Of a stretch of 64,000 nucleotides of DNA, positions 53,731 to 62,968 are shown piece after piece. The DNA lies in assembly GCF_014174495.1 (NCBI RefSeq), contig NZ_JACJHR010000034.1, positions 28,231 through 92,230 on the forward strand, written 5' to 3'. A model generated the notes under the pieces. That model did not search any database, was not told the DNA's origin, and was given only the letters and a program-made list of their open reading frames with translations. The translations under genes and the position numbers were made by a program. The stretch is from Amycolatopsis echigonensis (GTDB lineage: Bacteria > Actinomycetota > Actinomycetes > Mycobacteriales > Pseudonocardiaceae). The stretch's first letter is position 1; each line of letters opens with the position of its first letter.

Positions 53731-54003
53731 ATGTGGCTGGTCGAATGTCCGTCGTTCTGGGACCAGGGGTTGATCCGCCCGCTCGTCACCGAGCACGGCA
53801 AGGTCGTGCTGATGTGCGATTCCTGCACCGCGGTGTGGCGGACCCCGTCCTGCATCGAGGAGTTCGACCACGTCGAGCCGGAGGCGCCGGAGTGGTCCAT
53901 CGGCTCGGACACGCACGTCCGTCCGGGAACGACCCGGTGGGCCGAACTGGCCGACGTCACCTCGGCTGGGTGGGGCGACCTCCGCTGGCGCGAACTGCCC
54001 TGA
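53731..54003 (+). CDS. hypothetical protein, 90 residues
   Basis: Small acidic Trp-rich protein (CPSFWDQGLIRPLV, MCDSCTAVW, EWSIGSDTHVRPGTTRWAEL). The CDSC knuckle may bind metal. Resembles small conserved actinomycete proteins of unknown function. ATG 53731; the ribosome-binding site is weak. Could also start further upstream, but the codon pattern begins here. Confidence 0.6.
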   Translation: MWLVECPSFWDQGLIRPLVTEHGKVVLMCDSCTAVWRTPSCIEEFDHVEPEAPEWSIGSDTHVRPGTTRWAELADVTSAGWGDLRWRELP

Positions 54004-54322
54004 ACCTCGGGCTGCGCGGATTCTCGGGAAGTCCTGCACGTCCATAGGGCGACGGCGGGCTGAACGCCGTGCTCGCGGGCGGACGTCCGCTCCGCGGGCT
54101 TTTTCCTTTTCTCGGACGTCGTGCGGTCGTCTCGATCCTGTTGCAGGCCGGCAGAACTGTTAACTCTCCGGCTGCCCGCTTGCTCCCGCCATCTCGGCGC
54201 TACCGACCAGGGCTAGTTCGGCCCCTCCTCCCGTGTTCCCTCAATTCGCCCCTCCCTGCCGCCGGTAGTCAGTGTTACTATCTACCGGTACTCAGCAACA
54301 CTGACTAGCTGAAGGGCGTTCG
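54004..54322. other. 319-bp region upstream of padR
   Basis: No gene. The final 60 bp hold the PadR-like operator (54266-54307) and the promoter of the PadR-ABC operon; the rest shows nothing recognisable. Confidence 0.5.
54266..54307. promoter_or_regulatory. PadR-type operator upstream of the ABC operon
   Basis: TAGTCAGTGTT (54266-54276) and AACACTGACTA (54297-54307) are perfect complements, spacer 20. A direct repeat CCGGTA(G/C)TCAG overlaps it. It ends 15 bp before the padR start, ideal for autorepression. Confidence 0.75.
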
Positions 54323-54664
54323 ATGGGCAAGCAGGCGACGGAGATGCTCAAGGGGACCTTGGAGGGCATCGTCCTCGCGATTCTTGCCGGGCGGCCTGCC
54401 TACGGGTACGAGATCACCTCCTGGTTGCGCGAACGGGGGTTCACGGATCTCGCCGAGGGCACCGTCTACGCGTTGCTCGTGCGGATCGAGCAGCGCGGGC
54501 TCGTCGACGTCGAAAAAGTGCCGTCCGAGAAAGGGCCGCCGCGGAAGGTTTACACGTTGAACGCTCCGGGGAGAGCGAGTCTCGACGAGTTCTGGCGGAA
54601 CTGGCGGTTTCTCTCGGACCGGCTCGAACAGCTGCGCAAGGAGGGAATCGATCATGGGGAATGA
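54323..54664 (+). CDS. PadR-family transcriptional regulator
   Basis: 113 residues, PadR winged helix (LKGTLEGIVLAILAGRPAYGYEI, then LAEGTVYALLVRIEQRGLVD and the wing GPPRKVYTL) with a C-terminal dimerisation helix. Small LmrR-like repressors of this size control drug exporters, as expected for the ABC genes following. Autoregulation through the inverted repeat just upstream is likely. Its end overlaps the DUF1048 gene by 11 bp. Confidence 0.93.
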   Translation: MGKQATEMLKGTLEGIVLAILAGRPAYGYEITSWLRERGFTDLAEGTVYALLVRIEQRGLVDVEKVPSEKGPPRKVYTLNAPGRASLDEFWRNWRFLSDRLEQLRKEGIDHGE

Positions 54665-55037
54665 AGGCAAGAGCAGATACCTGCATTATCTGGAAGTGGT
54701 CACCGGGCCGCTGGAGGACAAGAAGCGGTATCGGCGGTACAAGGCGCGCGTCGAGGAGCTGCCGCCGGATTACCGCGCGGCGATCAAGGCGTTGCACCGG
54801 TATCTGCAGTACTTCGGGCCGGGGACGGCGGAGAGCCATCTGCGGATGCTGGACGACCTGATCGACCTGTTCGAGCAGAGCGTGGCGAACGGGACGACCG
54901 TGCGGGACATCGTCGGCGACGAACCGGTCGAGTTCGCGGAGGAGTTTCTCCGGAGTTATCCCGAGGGGAACTGGATTTCCCGGGAACGGGCACGGCTGAC
55001 CGAATCGATCGACCGGGCCGTGGCAGGTGCGGAATGA
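54654..55037 (+). CDS. DUF1048 family protein
   Basis: 127 residues, helical, soluble (YLHYLEVVTGPLEDKKRYRRYKARVEELP in parts, EFAEEFLRSYPEGNWISRERARL). The DUF1048 family sits routinely between PadR regulators and ABC transporters; its role is unknown. ATG 54654 overlaps padR; its stop overlaps the ATPase start (ATGA). Confidence 0.85.
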   Translation: MGNEGKSRYLHYLEVVTGPLEDKKRYRRYKARVEELPPDYRAAIKALHRYLQYFGPGTAESHLRMLDDLIDLFEQSVANGTTVRDIVGDEPVEFAEEFLRSYPEGNWISRERARLTESIDRAVAGAE

Positions 55038-55804
55038 CCACGCCGGCGATTCGGGTTCGGGGGTTGCGAAAGTCCTACGGCAAGCTGGAAGTATTGCGCG
55101 GCGTCGATTTCGAGGTGGCGCGCGGCAGTATTTTCGCCTTGCTCGGGTCGAATGGGGCGGGCAAGACCACGGTCGTGCGGATTTTGTCCACGTTGCTCAA
55201 GGCCGACGCGGGGGAGGCGGAGGTCAACGGGTTCGCGGTGGCGAGCCAGGGGGCGGAGGTGCGCGAGTCGATCAGCCTCACCGGACAGTTCGCGGCGGTC
55301 GACGAAATCCTTACTGGGCGCGAGAATCTCGTGCTGGTCGCCAAGCTGCGGCACCTGAAGAATCCCGGCGAGATCGCGGACGGGTTGCTGGAGAGGTTCG
55401 CGTTGACTGACGCCGGGGCGCGGAAGGTGTCGACGTACTCCGGCGGCATGCGCCGTCGTCTCGACATCGCGATGAGCCTGATCGGGGACCCGCAGGTCAT
55501 TTTCCTCGACGAGCCGACGACGGGCCTCGACCCGCAGGCGCGCAACGACGTCTGGCGCGCGGTCGAAGAGCTCGCTGAGCAGGGTGCGACGGTGCTTCTC
55601 ACCACGCAGTACCTGGACGAAGCCGAACACCTCGCCGACCGGATCGCGATCCTGCACGAGGGCCGGGTGCTCGTGAACGGGACGCTGGCCGAGCTCAAGC
55701 AGCTGCTTCCGCCGGCCAAGGTCGAGTACGTCGAGAAGCAGCCGACGCTGGAAGACGTCTTCTTTTCCCTGGTCGGCGCCGGAAACAAGGGGGACGGGCA
55801 ATGA
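55034..55804 (+). CDS. ABC exporter ATPase (DrrA-like)
   Basis: 256 residues. Walker A GSNGAGKTT (about 39), signature YSGGMRRRLDIAMSLIG, Walker B VIFLDEPTTGLDP, switch His region LLTTQYLDEAEHLADRI (the usual His is Gln, as in DrrA/CcmA-type exporters). Probably exports a drug or lipid with the permease that overlaps it. Confidence 0.93.
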   Translation: MTTPAIRVRGLRKSYGKLEVLRGVDFEVARGSIFALLGSNGAGKTTVVRILSTLLKADAGEAEVNGFAVASQGAEVRESISLTGQFAAVDEILTGRENLVLVAKLRHLKNPGEIADGLLERFALTDAGARKVSTYSGGMRRRLDIAMSLIGDPQVIFLDEPTTGLDPQARNDVWRAVEELAEQGATVLLTTQYLDEAEHLADRIAILHEGRVLVNGTLAELKQLLPPAKVEYVEKQPTLEDVFFSLVGAGNKGDGQ

Positions 55805-56562
55805 GCAGCCACTTCGTCGCGGACAGCTCGGTCCTGTTAGGACGGTCGCTGCGGCACATCACCCGCAGCCTGGACACGATCATCACCACGACGATCACGC
55901 CGATCGTGATGCTCCTGCTCTTCACCTACGTCTTCGGCGGCGCGATCAACTCGGGCTCCGACTCGTACGTGACCTATCTGCTGCCCGGCATCCTCCTGAT
56001 CACCATCGCGTCCGGGATCGCCTACACCGCGTTCCGGCTCTTCCTGGACATGAAGGGCGGCATCTTCGAACGCTTCCAGTCCATGCCGATCGCGCGCTCG
56101 GCGGTGCTGTGGGCGCACGTGCTCACCTCGGTGATCGCGAACCTGATCTCGGTCGCCGTCGTGGTGCTGGTCGCGTTCGCGATGGGCTTCCGCACCAGCG
56201 CGGGACCGCTGGCGTGGCTCGCGGTGCTCGGCATTCTGGTCCTGTTCACCCTGGCGCTGACCTGGATCGCGGTGATCCCCGGCCTGACCGCCAAATCCGC
56301 GGACGGCGCGAGCGCCTTCTCCTACCCGCTCATCTTCCTGCCGTTCGTCAGCTCGGCCTTCGTGCCCACCGGCACCATGCCCGGACCGGTACGCGCCTTC
56401 GCCGAACACCAGCCGGTGACGTCGATCGTCAACACCATCCGCGACCTGTTCGCGCAGCGCCCCGTCGGGGGCGGCATCTGGACCGCACTGGCGTGGTGCG
56501 TGGGGATTCTGGTGGTGGCGTATGTCTTCGCGAACGTGATTTATCGGCGCAAGATCGCTTGA
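55801..56562 (+). CDS. ABC-2 type exporter permease (DrrB-like)
   Basis: 253 residues, six predicted membrane helices, ABC2_membrane domain with the long FERFQSMPIARSAVLWAHV coupling segment. ATG 55801 overlaps the ATPase stop. With the PadR, DUF1048 and ATPase genes it forms a four-gene operon with overlaps throughout. Confidence 0.93.
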   Translation: MSSHFVADSSVLLGRSLRHITRSLDTIITTTITPIVMLLLFTYVFGGAINSGSDSYVTYLLPGILLITIASGIAYTAFRLFLDMKGGIFERFQSMPIARSAVLWAHVLTSVIANLISVAVVVLVAFAMGFRTSAGPLAWLAVLGILVLFTLALTWIAVIPGLTAKSADGASAFSYPLIFLPFVSSAFVPTGTMPGPVRAFAEHQPVTSIVNTIRDLFAQRPVGGGIWTALAWCVGILVVAYVFANVIYRRKIA

Positions 56563-56754
56563 GTTAGCCCGGCGCGAGGTCGTGCGTGGTGGCAGCTTGG
56601 CCTGAGGCCCTCGCACGACCGCGCGCCGGGAGGGGGTGTGTGACAGGCCATCGCCCGGCTCATCGAACTGAGGAACGCGCCCCGCTCCCATGCCTGTCGA
56701 CGACCAGCAGCGCCTCGGCCACGCTTCCGAGCCCGATCTCGTGCAGCACCGGAG

Positions 56755-57392
56755 CTGTGGCTGGGTATCGCGCGAGCGCCGGGTAGGCGGAGGCGCTCGC
56801 GCGGTGCGTGGGGGGCCTTGGTCATTGACGGTGGCGGGTTCGGTGCGGCTTTGTCTGGCACCGGGGCTTGGCGGGGCACCGTGCGGGCGTCGGGTGGGTG
56901 GCGGCGTCCCTTGTGGTGGCGTGTTGCTTTGCCGACGTGGTTATCGCCGCGGGTTCTTCTGGGTCGCCCGAGTGCGCACGGTCGGGCGTGGTGGCCGTTG
57001 GCGGCTGTTGGTTCGGTGCGGCTTATCTGGCACTGGGGCTGTGGCTAGGTATCGCGCGAGGGTCGGGTGGGTGACGGCGTTCGTGCGGTGCGTTGGCGTC
57101 CCTTGTGGTGGCGTGTTGCTTTGCCGATGTGGTTATCGCCGCGGGTTCTTCTGGGTTGCCCGAGCGTGCTCGGTCGGGCAACGGTGGTGGCTGGCTCGGT
57201 GCGGTTTGCCTGGTGCCGGGGCTGTGGCTCGGCATCGCGCGAACACCGGGTAAGTGGCGGTGCTCGTGCGGTGCGTTGGCGTCCTCGTGGTGGGGTGCTG
57301 CTTCGCCACCCTGACTGTCGCCGCAAGATCGCGTGGGTTGCCGGAGCGTGCGCGCCGGGCGTCGCAGTGGCTGGTTCGCAGCGGTTTCCTCG
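56755..57392. repeat. degenerate tandem repeat, four units of about 110-183 bp
   Basis: Units begin near 56755, 56865, 57036 and 57219, each with GGCTGTGGCTxGGTATCGCG-like or related starts, then a GTTGGCGTCCCTTGTGGTGG block and CGGTTCGGTGCGGCTT-like ends. Units two and three share a 60-odd-bp segment that is nearly identical (around 56905-56971 and 57097-57163). It fills the gap between the permease gene and the fused exporter stop at 57394. No gene supported; apparent open frames are made by the repeat. The gap 56563-56754 shows nothing else. Confidence 0.75.
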
Positions 57393-57393
57393 C

Positions 57394-60300
57394 TCATCCC
57401 AAGGCCCACAGTCGTGCGTAGTGGCCGCCTGCGGCGACCAGTTCGGTATGGGTTCCCTGTTCGACGATGCGGCCGTGGTCGAGCACCACGATGCGGTCGG
57501 CCTTCGCGGCGGTTGCCAGGCGGTGGGCGACCACGAAGGTGGTGCGGCGGCGGGCCAGGTGTTCGGTGGCCCGGAGGACGGTGGCTTCGGTGGATGGGTC
57601 CAGGGCGGCGGTGGCTTCGTCGAGCAGGAGCACGTCCGGGTCGACCAGTTCGGCTCGGGCCAGTGCGACGAGTTGTCGCTGCCCGGCGGAGAGCGAGCGG
57701 CCTCGTTCGCCTACTGGTTGACGGAAACCGGCGGGCAGTGCGGCTACTCCGTCCAGCGCGCCGACTGCGCGTATCGCGGCCTCGACCTCGGCGTCGGTGG
57801 CTTCCGGACGTCCATACCGCACGTTGTCCGCGACGGTGCCGGAGAACAGATGCGCTTCCTGCGGCACCACGCCCATCCGGGCGCGCAGTGCGGGCAGGTC
57901 GTATTCGCGGACGTCGACCCCGTCGATCAACACCGCGCCGCCCGTCGCGTCGTAGTAGCGCGCGACCAGCTTCACCGCGGTGGACTTGCCTGCGCCGGTC
58001 GCGCCGACCAGTGCGACGGTTTCGCCTGCCGCGACGTCGAGCGTCAGGTTCTCCAACGCGGGCTTTTCCGCGCCGGCGTACGAGAAATCGACGTCCTTGA
58101 ACCGCACTTCACCGGACAGGCGGGCAGGCAGTTCGACCGGCTGCTCGGCCGGCGGAACCGACGTCGGCGTGCGCAGCAGGTCGCCGATGCGGCTCAGGCC
58201 GACGCGTGCCTGCTGGTAGCCGTCGAACACCGACGACAGCTGCTGGATCGGCGAGAAGAACTGCTGCAGGTACAACAGGAATCCCAGCAGCACACCGGCT
58301 TCGAGCGTGCCGGCCGCTACGCGGTGGGCACCGACGACCAGCACCGTGGTGGTCGCGAGATCCGAGAGCAGCGAGACGAGCGGGAAGTACGTCGCGATGT
58401 ACCGCTGCGCGCGCAGCCGCGAGCGGCGGTAGTCGTCGCTGCGCGACGCGAAGACCTCCGCCGAACGCTCTTCGCGCGTGTACGCCTGGGCGACGCGCAG
58501 ACCGCTGACGTTCTCCTGCATGTCCGCGTTGACGACGCTCACCTTCTCGCGCGCCTCGCTGTACGCACGCGAAGCGAGCCGCCGGAAGACCAGCGTGGCC
58601 ACAAGCAGGATCGGCAGCATGCCCAGCGCGTACACGGCCAGCGCGGCATCGGTGACCAGCAGTGCGACCGTGATGCCCACTAGCGTGAGCGCGCTGACGA
58701 CCGCGGTGGCGAGGCCGGTCTGCAGGAACGTGGACAACGCGTCGACGTCCGTGGTCATCCGGGTCATGATCTTCCCGGACAGCTCGCGCTCGTAGTAGTC
58801 CAACCCGAGCCGTTGCAGGTGCGCGTAACTGCGCACGCGCAGCGAGTACAGCACCGTCTCGCCGACGCGCGCGGTGAGCCGCGTCTGCCAGCGCACGACG
58901 AACCAGTCGGCCGCCACCACCAGCGCGCCGATCCCGGCCAGCAGCCACACCACGCTCGCCACCCCGGGCAGTACACCGTGGTCGACGCCGCGCTGGTACA
59001 GCGCGGGCAGGGCGAGCGAGGCCAGCGCGTCGGCCGCGACCAGACCGATCACCCCGATGAGCGGCCACCGCACCGGCCGCAGGATCCGGGACAGCCGGAA
59101 GCCGGGGTCCGGGGCCGTGACGTCCACATCGGACAGTCGCGGCCGATCCGTCGCCGGAGGCAGCCGGCGCACGCCTTCCAGCAGTTCCGGGGTCGGCGGC
59201 ACGTCCGCGCCGCCGCTGCCGACGAACCCGCTCCCGCCGCCGGGTGTACCGCCGCGGGACTGCGCGGCCTCGGCGAGAGCGTCGACCTCGTCGCGTTCGT
59301 CCCGCGGCCACAGGACTGCCGTGGTGCCGTCCGCGCCAGGCTCGAGGTCGTCGCAACGGTGCGGTTCTTCGACGTCGTCGCCCGGCCCGGCGACCAGCTC
59401 GCGGAACAGCGCGCACCGCGCCAGCAGCTCCTCCTCGGTGCCGACGTCGACCACTCGGCCCTGGTCCATTACCGCGATCCGGTCGGCGAGCTGCAACGTC
59501 GACCGGCGGTGCGCGATGAGCAACGTGGTGCGCTCGGCGGTGACCGCGCGCAGCGTGTCGTGGATCGCGGCTTCGGTGACGGTGTCGATCGCCGACGTCG
59601 CGTCGTCCAGGATCAGCACGCGCGGATCCGTGAGCAGCGCACGGGCCAGCCCGAGCCGTTGCCGCTGCCCACCGGACAGCGTGAGCCCGCGCTCGCCGAC
59701 CTCGGTCGCGTACCCGTCCGGCAGAGCGCGGATGAACTCGTCCGCCTCCGCCGCGCGGGCGGCCGCGAAGACCTCCTCGTCGCTCGCGTCCGGGCGGCCG
59801 TAAGCGATGTTGTCCCGCACCGACGTGGAGAACAGGAACGCTTCCTCGAAGACCACGCCGATCGCCTGCCGCAGGTCCTTCAGCGGCACGTCGCGGACGT
59901 CCAGCCCGCCGACTCGCACCGAACCCGAGTGCACGTCGTAAAACCGGGGCAGCAGCATGGAAATCGTGGACTTGCCGGACCCCGCCGTGCCGACCAGCGC
60001 GAGCGTTTCGCCGGGGCGCGCTTCCAGGGTGAGCCCGTCGAGCACCGGGTCGCTGCGGGTGTAGCCGAATTTCACGTCGTTCAGCGCGACACCCAGCGTG
60101 CCGGGCGGCAACGGCCGCGCGTCGGGGCTGTCGGTGACCTCCGGCTGCGCGTCGATCAGCTCGTACACCCGCTCCGCACCAGCACGCGTGAGCTGCGCCT
60201 GCACGACCAGACTGGACAGGAACCGCGCCGGTCCGATCAACGCCGCGAGATAGGTGGCGAACGCGAGGAACGTGCCGAGACTGATCTGCCCGTTCAACGC

Positions 60301-61149
60301 CAGCATGCCGCCGATCGCCAGCACCGCGACCTGACCGGCGGCGGGCAGTGCCGATGTGGTCGCTGTCGGCAACGCGGACAGCTTGGCCGCGCGCAACCGC
60401 TCCGCGAAAAGCTTCCGCGCCGTGCGCTCCAGCCGCGCGACCTCGCGCGCCTCCTGCCCGAAACCCTTCACCACCCGCACGCCGGTGACGGTTTCCTCGA
60501 CGTGCTGCGCGACATCCGCCGCGCGCTGCTGCGCGGACCAGGTCGCCGGGAACAACCGCCGCCGGCTCAGCGCCACGACGATCCCGACCGCGGGCGCGAC
60601 CACCAACGCGATGAGCGTGAGCAGCGGCGACATCCACAGCATCGCGCCCAGCGCCAGCACCGCGAAAATCACCGAACCTGCCGACAGCGGAACCTGCATC
60701 AGCAACCCGGTGACCAGCTGCAGATCCGAGATCGCACGCGACACGACCTGCCCGGTGCGCAACGCGTCCTGCTTCCCGCCGTCCAGCCGCGACACCGCGC
60801 CGAACACCCGGTTCCGCAGATCGTGCTGCACGTCCAGCGCCAGCCGCCCGCCGACATACCGGCGCAGGAACGCCGACCCGAACGCGACGAGCTGCAACGC
60901 CACCAGCCCCACCGCGAGCCCGGCCAGCTGCGACGTATGCCCGGCCACCGCGTCGTCCACCGCCGACCGCACCAGCAACGGACTCGCCGCCTGCACGCCG
61001 ACGCTCAGAATCGCCGCCGTCATCGCGAGCACGACAACGCCGCGGTGCTCCCAGCAGGCAGCGGACAATCGGCGCACCCAGCCGACCGGTTGGGGCGCCG
61101 TCTCAGCGATCGGACGGTCTTGACGCGCAGGCGTCGCAGTGGTGGTCAC
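57394..61149 (-). CDS. fused dimeric ABC exporter (two half-transporters in one chain)
   Basis: 1251 residues: TMD1-NBD1 (about 30-600), an acidic linker (about 600-670) and TMD2-NBD2 (about 690-1251), twelve membrane helices. NBD1 has Walker A GTAGSGKST, signature LSGGQRQR, but Walker B LILDDATSAID (catalytic Glu replaced by Asp). NBD2 has Walker A GATGAGKST, signature LSAGQRQL and intact LLLDEATAALD. This mirrors heterodimeric exporters with one degenerate ATP site. Substrate unknown (lipid or drug). GTG 61149 start. The stop abuts the tandem repeats. Confidence 0.93.
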   Translation of the reverse strand: MTTTATPARQDRPIAETAPQPVGWVRRLSAACWEHRGVVVLAMTAAILSVGVQAASPLLVRSAVDDAVAGHTSQLAGLAVGLVALQLVAFGSAFLRRYVGGRLALDVQHDLRNRVFGAVSRLDGGKQDALRTGQVVSRAISDLQLVTGLLMQVPLSAGSVIFAVLALGAMLWMSPLLTLIALVVAPAVGIVVALSRRRLFPATWSAQQRAADVAQHVEETVTGVRVVKGFGQEAREVARLERTARKLFAERLRAAKLSALPTATTSALPAAGQVAVLAIGGMLALNGQISLGTFLAFATYLAALIGPARFLSSLVVQAQLTRAGAERVYELIDAQPEVTDSPDARPLPPGTLGVALNDVKFGYTRSDPVLDGLTLEARPGETLALVGTAGSGKSTISMLLPRFYDVHSGSVRVGGLDVRDVPLKDLRQAIGVVFEEAFLFSTSVRDNIAYGRPDASDEEVFAAARAAEADEFIRALPDGYATEVGERGLTLSGGQRQRLGLARALLTDPRVLILDDATSAIDTVTEAAIHDTLRAVTAERTTLLIAHRRSTLQLADRIAVMDQGRVVDVGTEEELLARCALFRELVAGPGDDVEEPHRCDDLEPGADGTTAVLWPRDERDEVDALAEAAQSRGGTPGGGSGFVGSGGADVPPTPELLEGVRRLPPATDRPRLSDVDVTAPDPGFRLSRILRPVRWPLIGVIGLVAADALASLALPALYQRGVDHGVLPGVASVVWLLAGIGALVVAADWFVVRWQTRLTARVGETVLYSLRVRSYAHLQRLGLDYYERELSGKIMTRMTTDVDALSTFLQTGLATAVVSALTLVGITVALLVTDAALAVYALGMLPILLVATLVFRRLASRAYSEAREKVSVVNADMQENVSGLRVAQAYTREERSAEVFASRSDDYRRSRLRAQRYIATYFPLVSLLSDLATTTVLVVGAHRVAAGTLEAGVLLGFLLYLQQFFSPIQQLSSVFDGYQQARVGLSRIGDLLRTPTSVPPAEQPVELPARLSGEVRFKDVDFSYAGAEKPALENLTLDVAAGETVALVGATGAGKSTAVKLVARYYDATGGAVLIDGVDVREYDLPALRARMGVVPQEAHLFSGTVADNVRYGRPEATDAEVEAAIRAVGALDGVAALPAGFRQPVGERGRSLSAGQRQLVALARAELVDPDVLLLDEATAALDPSTEATVLRATEHLARRRTTFVVAHRLATAAKADRIVVLDHGRIVEQGTHTELVAAGGHYARLWALG

Positions 61150-61663
61150 ATCACAAGGTTAGGGAGCGGCACCGACAATTTATTCCCGCGAGAGCCGTCG
61201 GCCCGGACCAAACGGGCACAACCGGCGCTCCCCGCGGCAGAGGTGACGAACGGCACGCCAGCGAGCCGCGAAGCGCCCCGGAAGCCTCGTGGAGCAGGGA
61301 AACCCTGGTCCCGGCGGCAAACGTGAAAAGTTGAACGTTCACCTGGTCACGGGTGAGAACCCCGCCGAAATCCACCCCCGAACGAGCGCTCCGGCCCAAT
61401 GTTCTTTAAGCTAGTACCCGGCGACCCGCTCCCAGTGACCCCCAGGCTGGTTGAGCGGGTCGCCCCTTCTTCCCTCCCTGTGCTCGCGCGTGGCCGCGCT
61501 TCGCCCGGGAAGGGGCGTCGTAGTACCCGGGGGCCGAGCCCCCGGACCCCCGCGGTGCCTTCGGCGGCGGTTGGGTGGTGGGTGTGGTTGGAACAAAAAG
61601 AGTTGTGGCGCAACAGGAAGCGGCGAGGACTGGTTGGTCCTCGCCGCTTCTTGTTCTTGTTAG
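61150..61663. other. 514-bp gap between the fused exporter start and the ald end
   Basis: Holds the exporter promoter. A perfect hairpin CCGGGGGC-CGA-GCCCCCGG lies at 61527-61545 and the terminator pair at 61617-61650. No gene supported. Confidence 0.55.
61617..61650. terminator. terminator after alanine dehydrogenase gene
   Basis: Perfect 14-bp stem GAAGCGGCGAGGAC with complement and 6-base loop, 14 bp past the ald stop on its strand. The top-strand side continues with a T-rich stretch. Confidence 0.85.
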
Positions 61664-62779
61664 TTAGGCCAGGGCGGTTTCCACTGGGGTGTGGGGGAGG
61701 TTGTGGGCGGTGGCGACTGGGGCGTTCGTCAGGGCGCCGGAGTGGGTGTTCAGGCCCAGGGCGAGGGACGGGTCCGCGGACAGCGCTTGCTTCCAGCCCT
61801 TGTCCGCCAACTGCACCGCATAGGGGAGCGTGACGTTGGTGAGGCCGTAAGTGCTCGTGCGCGGGACTGCGCCGGGCATGTTGGCCACGCAGTAGAAGAC
61901 CGAGTTGTGGACCGTGTAGGTCGGGTCGTCGTGCGTGGTCGGGCGCGAGTCGGCGAAGCAGCCGCCTTGGTCGATGGCGATGTCCACGAGAACGCTGCCC
62001 GGCTTCATCCGGGAGACCAGGTCGTTGGAGACCAGCTTCGGAGCCTTCGCGCCCGGGACCAGGACCGCGCCGATGACCATGTTCGCCTCGAGGACCGATT
62101 CCTCCACGGAGAGGCGGTTCGAAGTCACGGTGCGGATGCGGCCGCCGAAGTCGTTGTCGATCTGGCGGAGGCGGTCGACGTTCGTGTCGAGGATCTCGAC
62201 GTCCGAGCCGAGGCCCAGTGCGACGCGGGCGGCGTTGAGGCCCGCCACCCCGCCGCCGATGACGACCACGCGGGCCGGGTGCACGCCGGGGATGCCGCCG
62301 GGCAGGACGCCCCGGCCGCCGCTCGGCTTCATCAGGGCGTAGGCGCCGACCTGCGGGGCCAGGCGGCCCGCGACCTCGGACATCGGAGCCAGCAGCGGCA
62401 GCGCGCCGTTCGGCTTCTGCACCGTCTCGTAGGCGATCGCGGTGGTGCCCGCGGCCAGCAGCGCGTCGGTCAGCGGACGGTCCGCGGCGATGTGCAGGTA
62501 GGTGAACAGCACCAGATCCTTGCGCAGGCGCGGGTACTCCTCGGCGATCGGCTCCTTGACCTTCAGCACGAGCTCGCCCTCGGACCACGTCTCCTCCGCG
62601 GTGGCGAGCACCTTGGCGCCCGCGGCGACGTACTCCTCGTCCGTGATGGACGACCCGATCCCGGCACCCGTCTCGACGAAGACGTCGTGCCCGCGACCGA
62701 CCAGTTCGTGCACGCCGGCCGGGGTCAACGCGACCCGGTACTCGTGCTTCTTGATCTCACGGGGAACGGCGATGCGCAC
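61664..62779 (-). CDS. ald: alanine dehydrogenase
   Basis: 371 residues, the standard Ald length: NAD-dependent interconversion of L-alanine and pyruvate plus ammonia. Substrate Lys75 (LVLKVKEP) and His96 (YLHIAAD) are conserved, as are the NAD loop VVVIGGGVAGLNAA and DIAIDQGGCFADSRPT. GTG 62779 with GGAGG 5 bases upstream; longer frames are not supported. In mycobacteria ald responds to AldR and low oxygen; no aldR gene is next to it here. Confidence 0.96.
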   Translation of the reverse strand: MRIAVPREIKKHEYRVALTPAGVHELVGRGHDVFVETGAGIGSSITDEEYVAAGAKVLATAEETWSEGELVLKVKEPIAEEYPRLRKDLVLFTYLHIAADRPLTDALLAAGTTAIAYETVQKPNGALPLLAPMSEVAGRLAPQVGAYALMKPSGGRGVLPGGIPGVHPARVVVIGGGVAGLNAARVALGLGSDVEILDTNVDRLRQIDNDFGGRIRTVTSNRLSVEESVLEANMVIGAVLVPGAKAPKLVSNDLVSRMKPGSVLVDIAIDQGGCFADSRPTTHDDPTYTVHNSVFYCVANMPGAVPRTSTYGLTNVTLPYAVQLADKGWKQALSADPSLALGLNTHSGALTNAPVATAHNLPHTPVETALA

Positions 62780-62968
62780 TGCTTGCCTCCTGGCGGCGGT
62801 TCTGTCGAAGGTGTTGCCACTCACGGTGATCTACCCGGACGGCGGTGTCATCATCCCGCCGCCACAGTCTTGCGCTGGGTCGGTAGTGCTGCCAGGACAA
62901 TGCCCTTGACCTCGACCGCACTCGAGGTAGTTGGCTGGCTCCCGGCGGAGAATCGAGGAAGGGCTTAC

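Noticed and set aside
56690..57253. 187-codon open frame over the tandem repeat
   Set aside because: The frame is produced by the repeat units, is Cys/Gly/Arg/Val-rich, and has no ribosome-binding site or homology.
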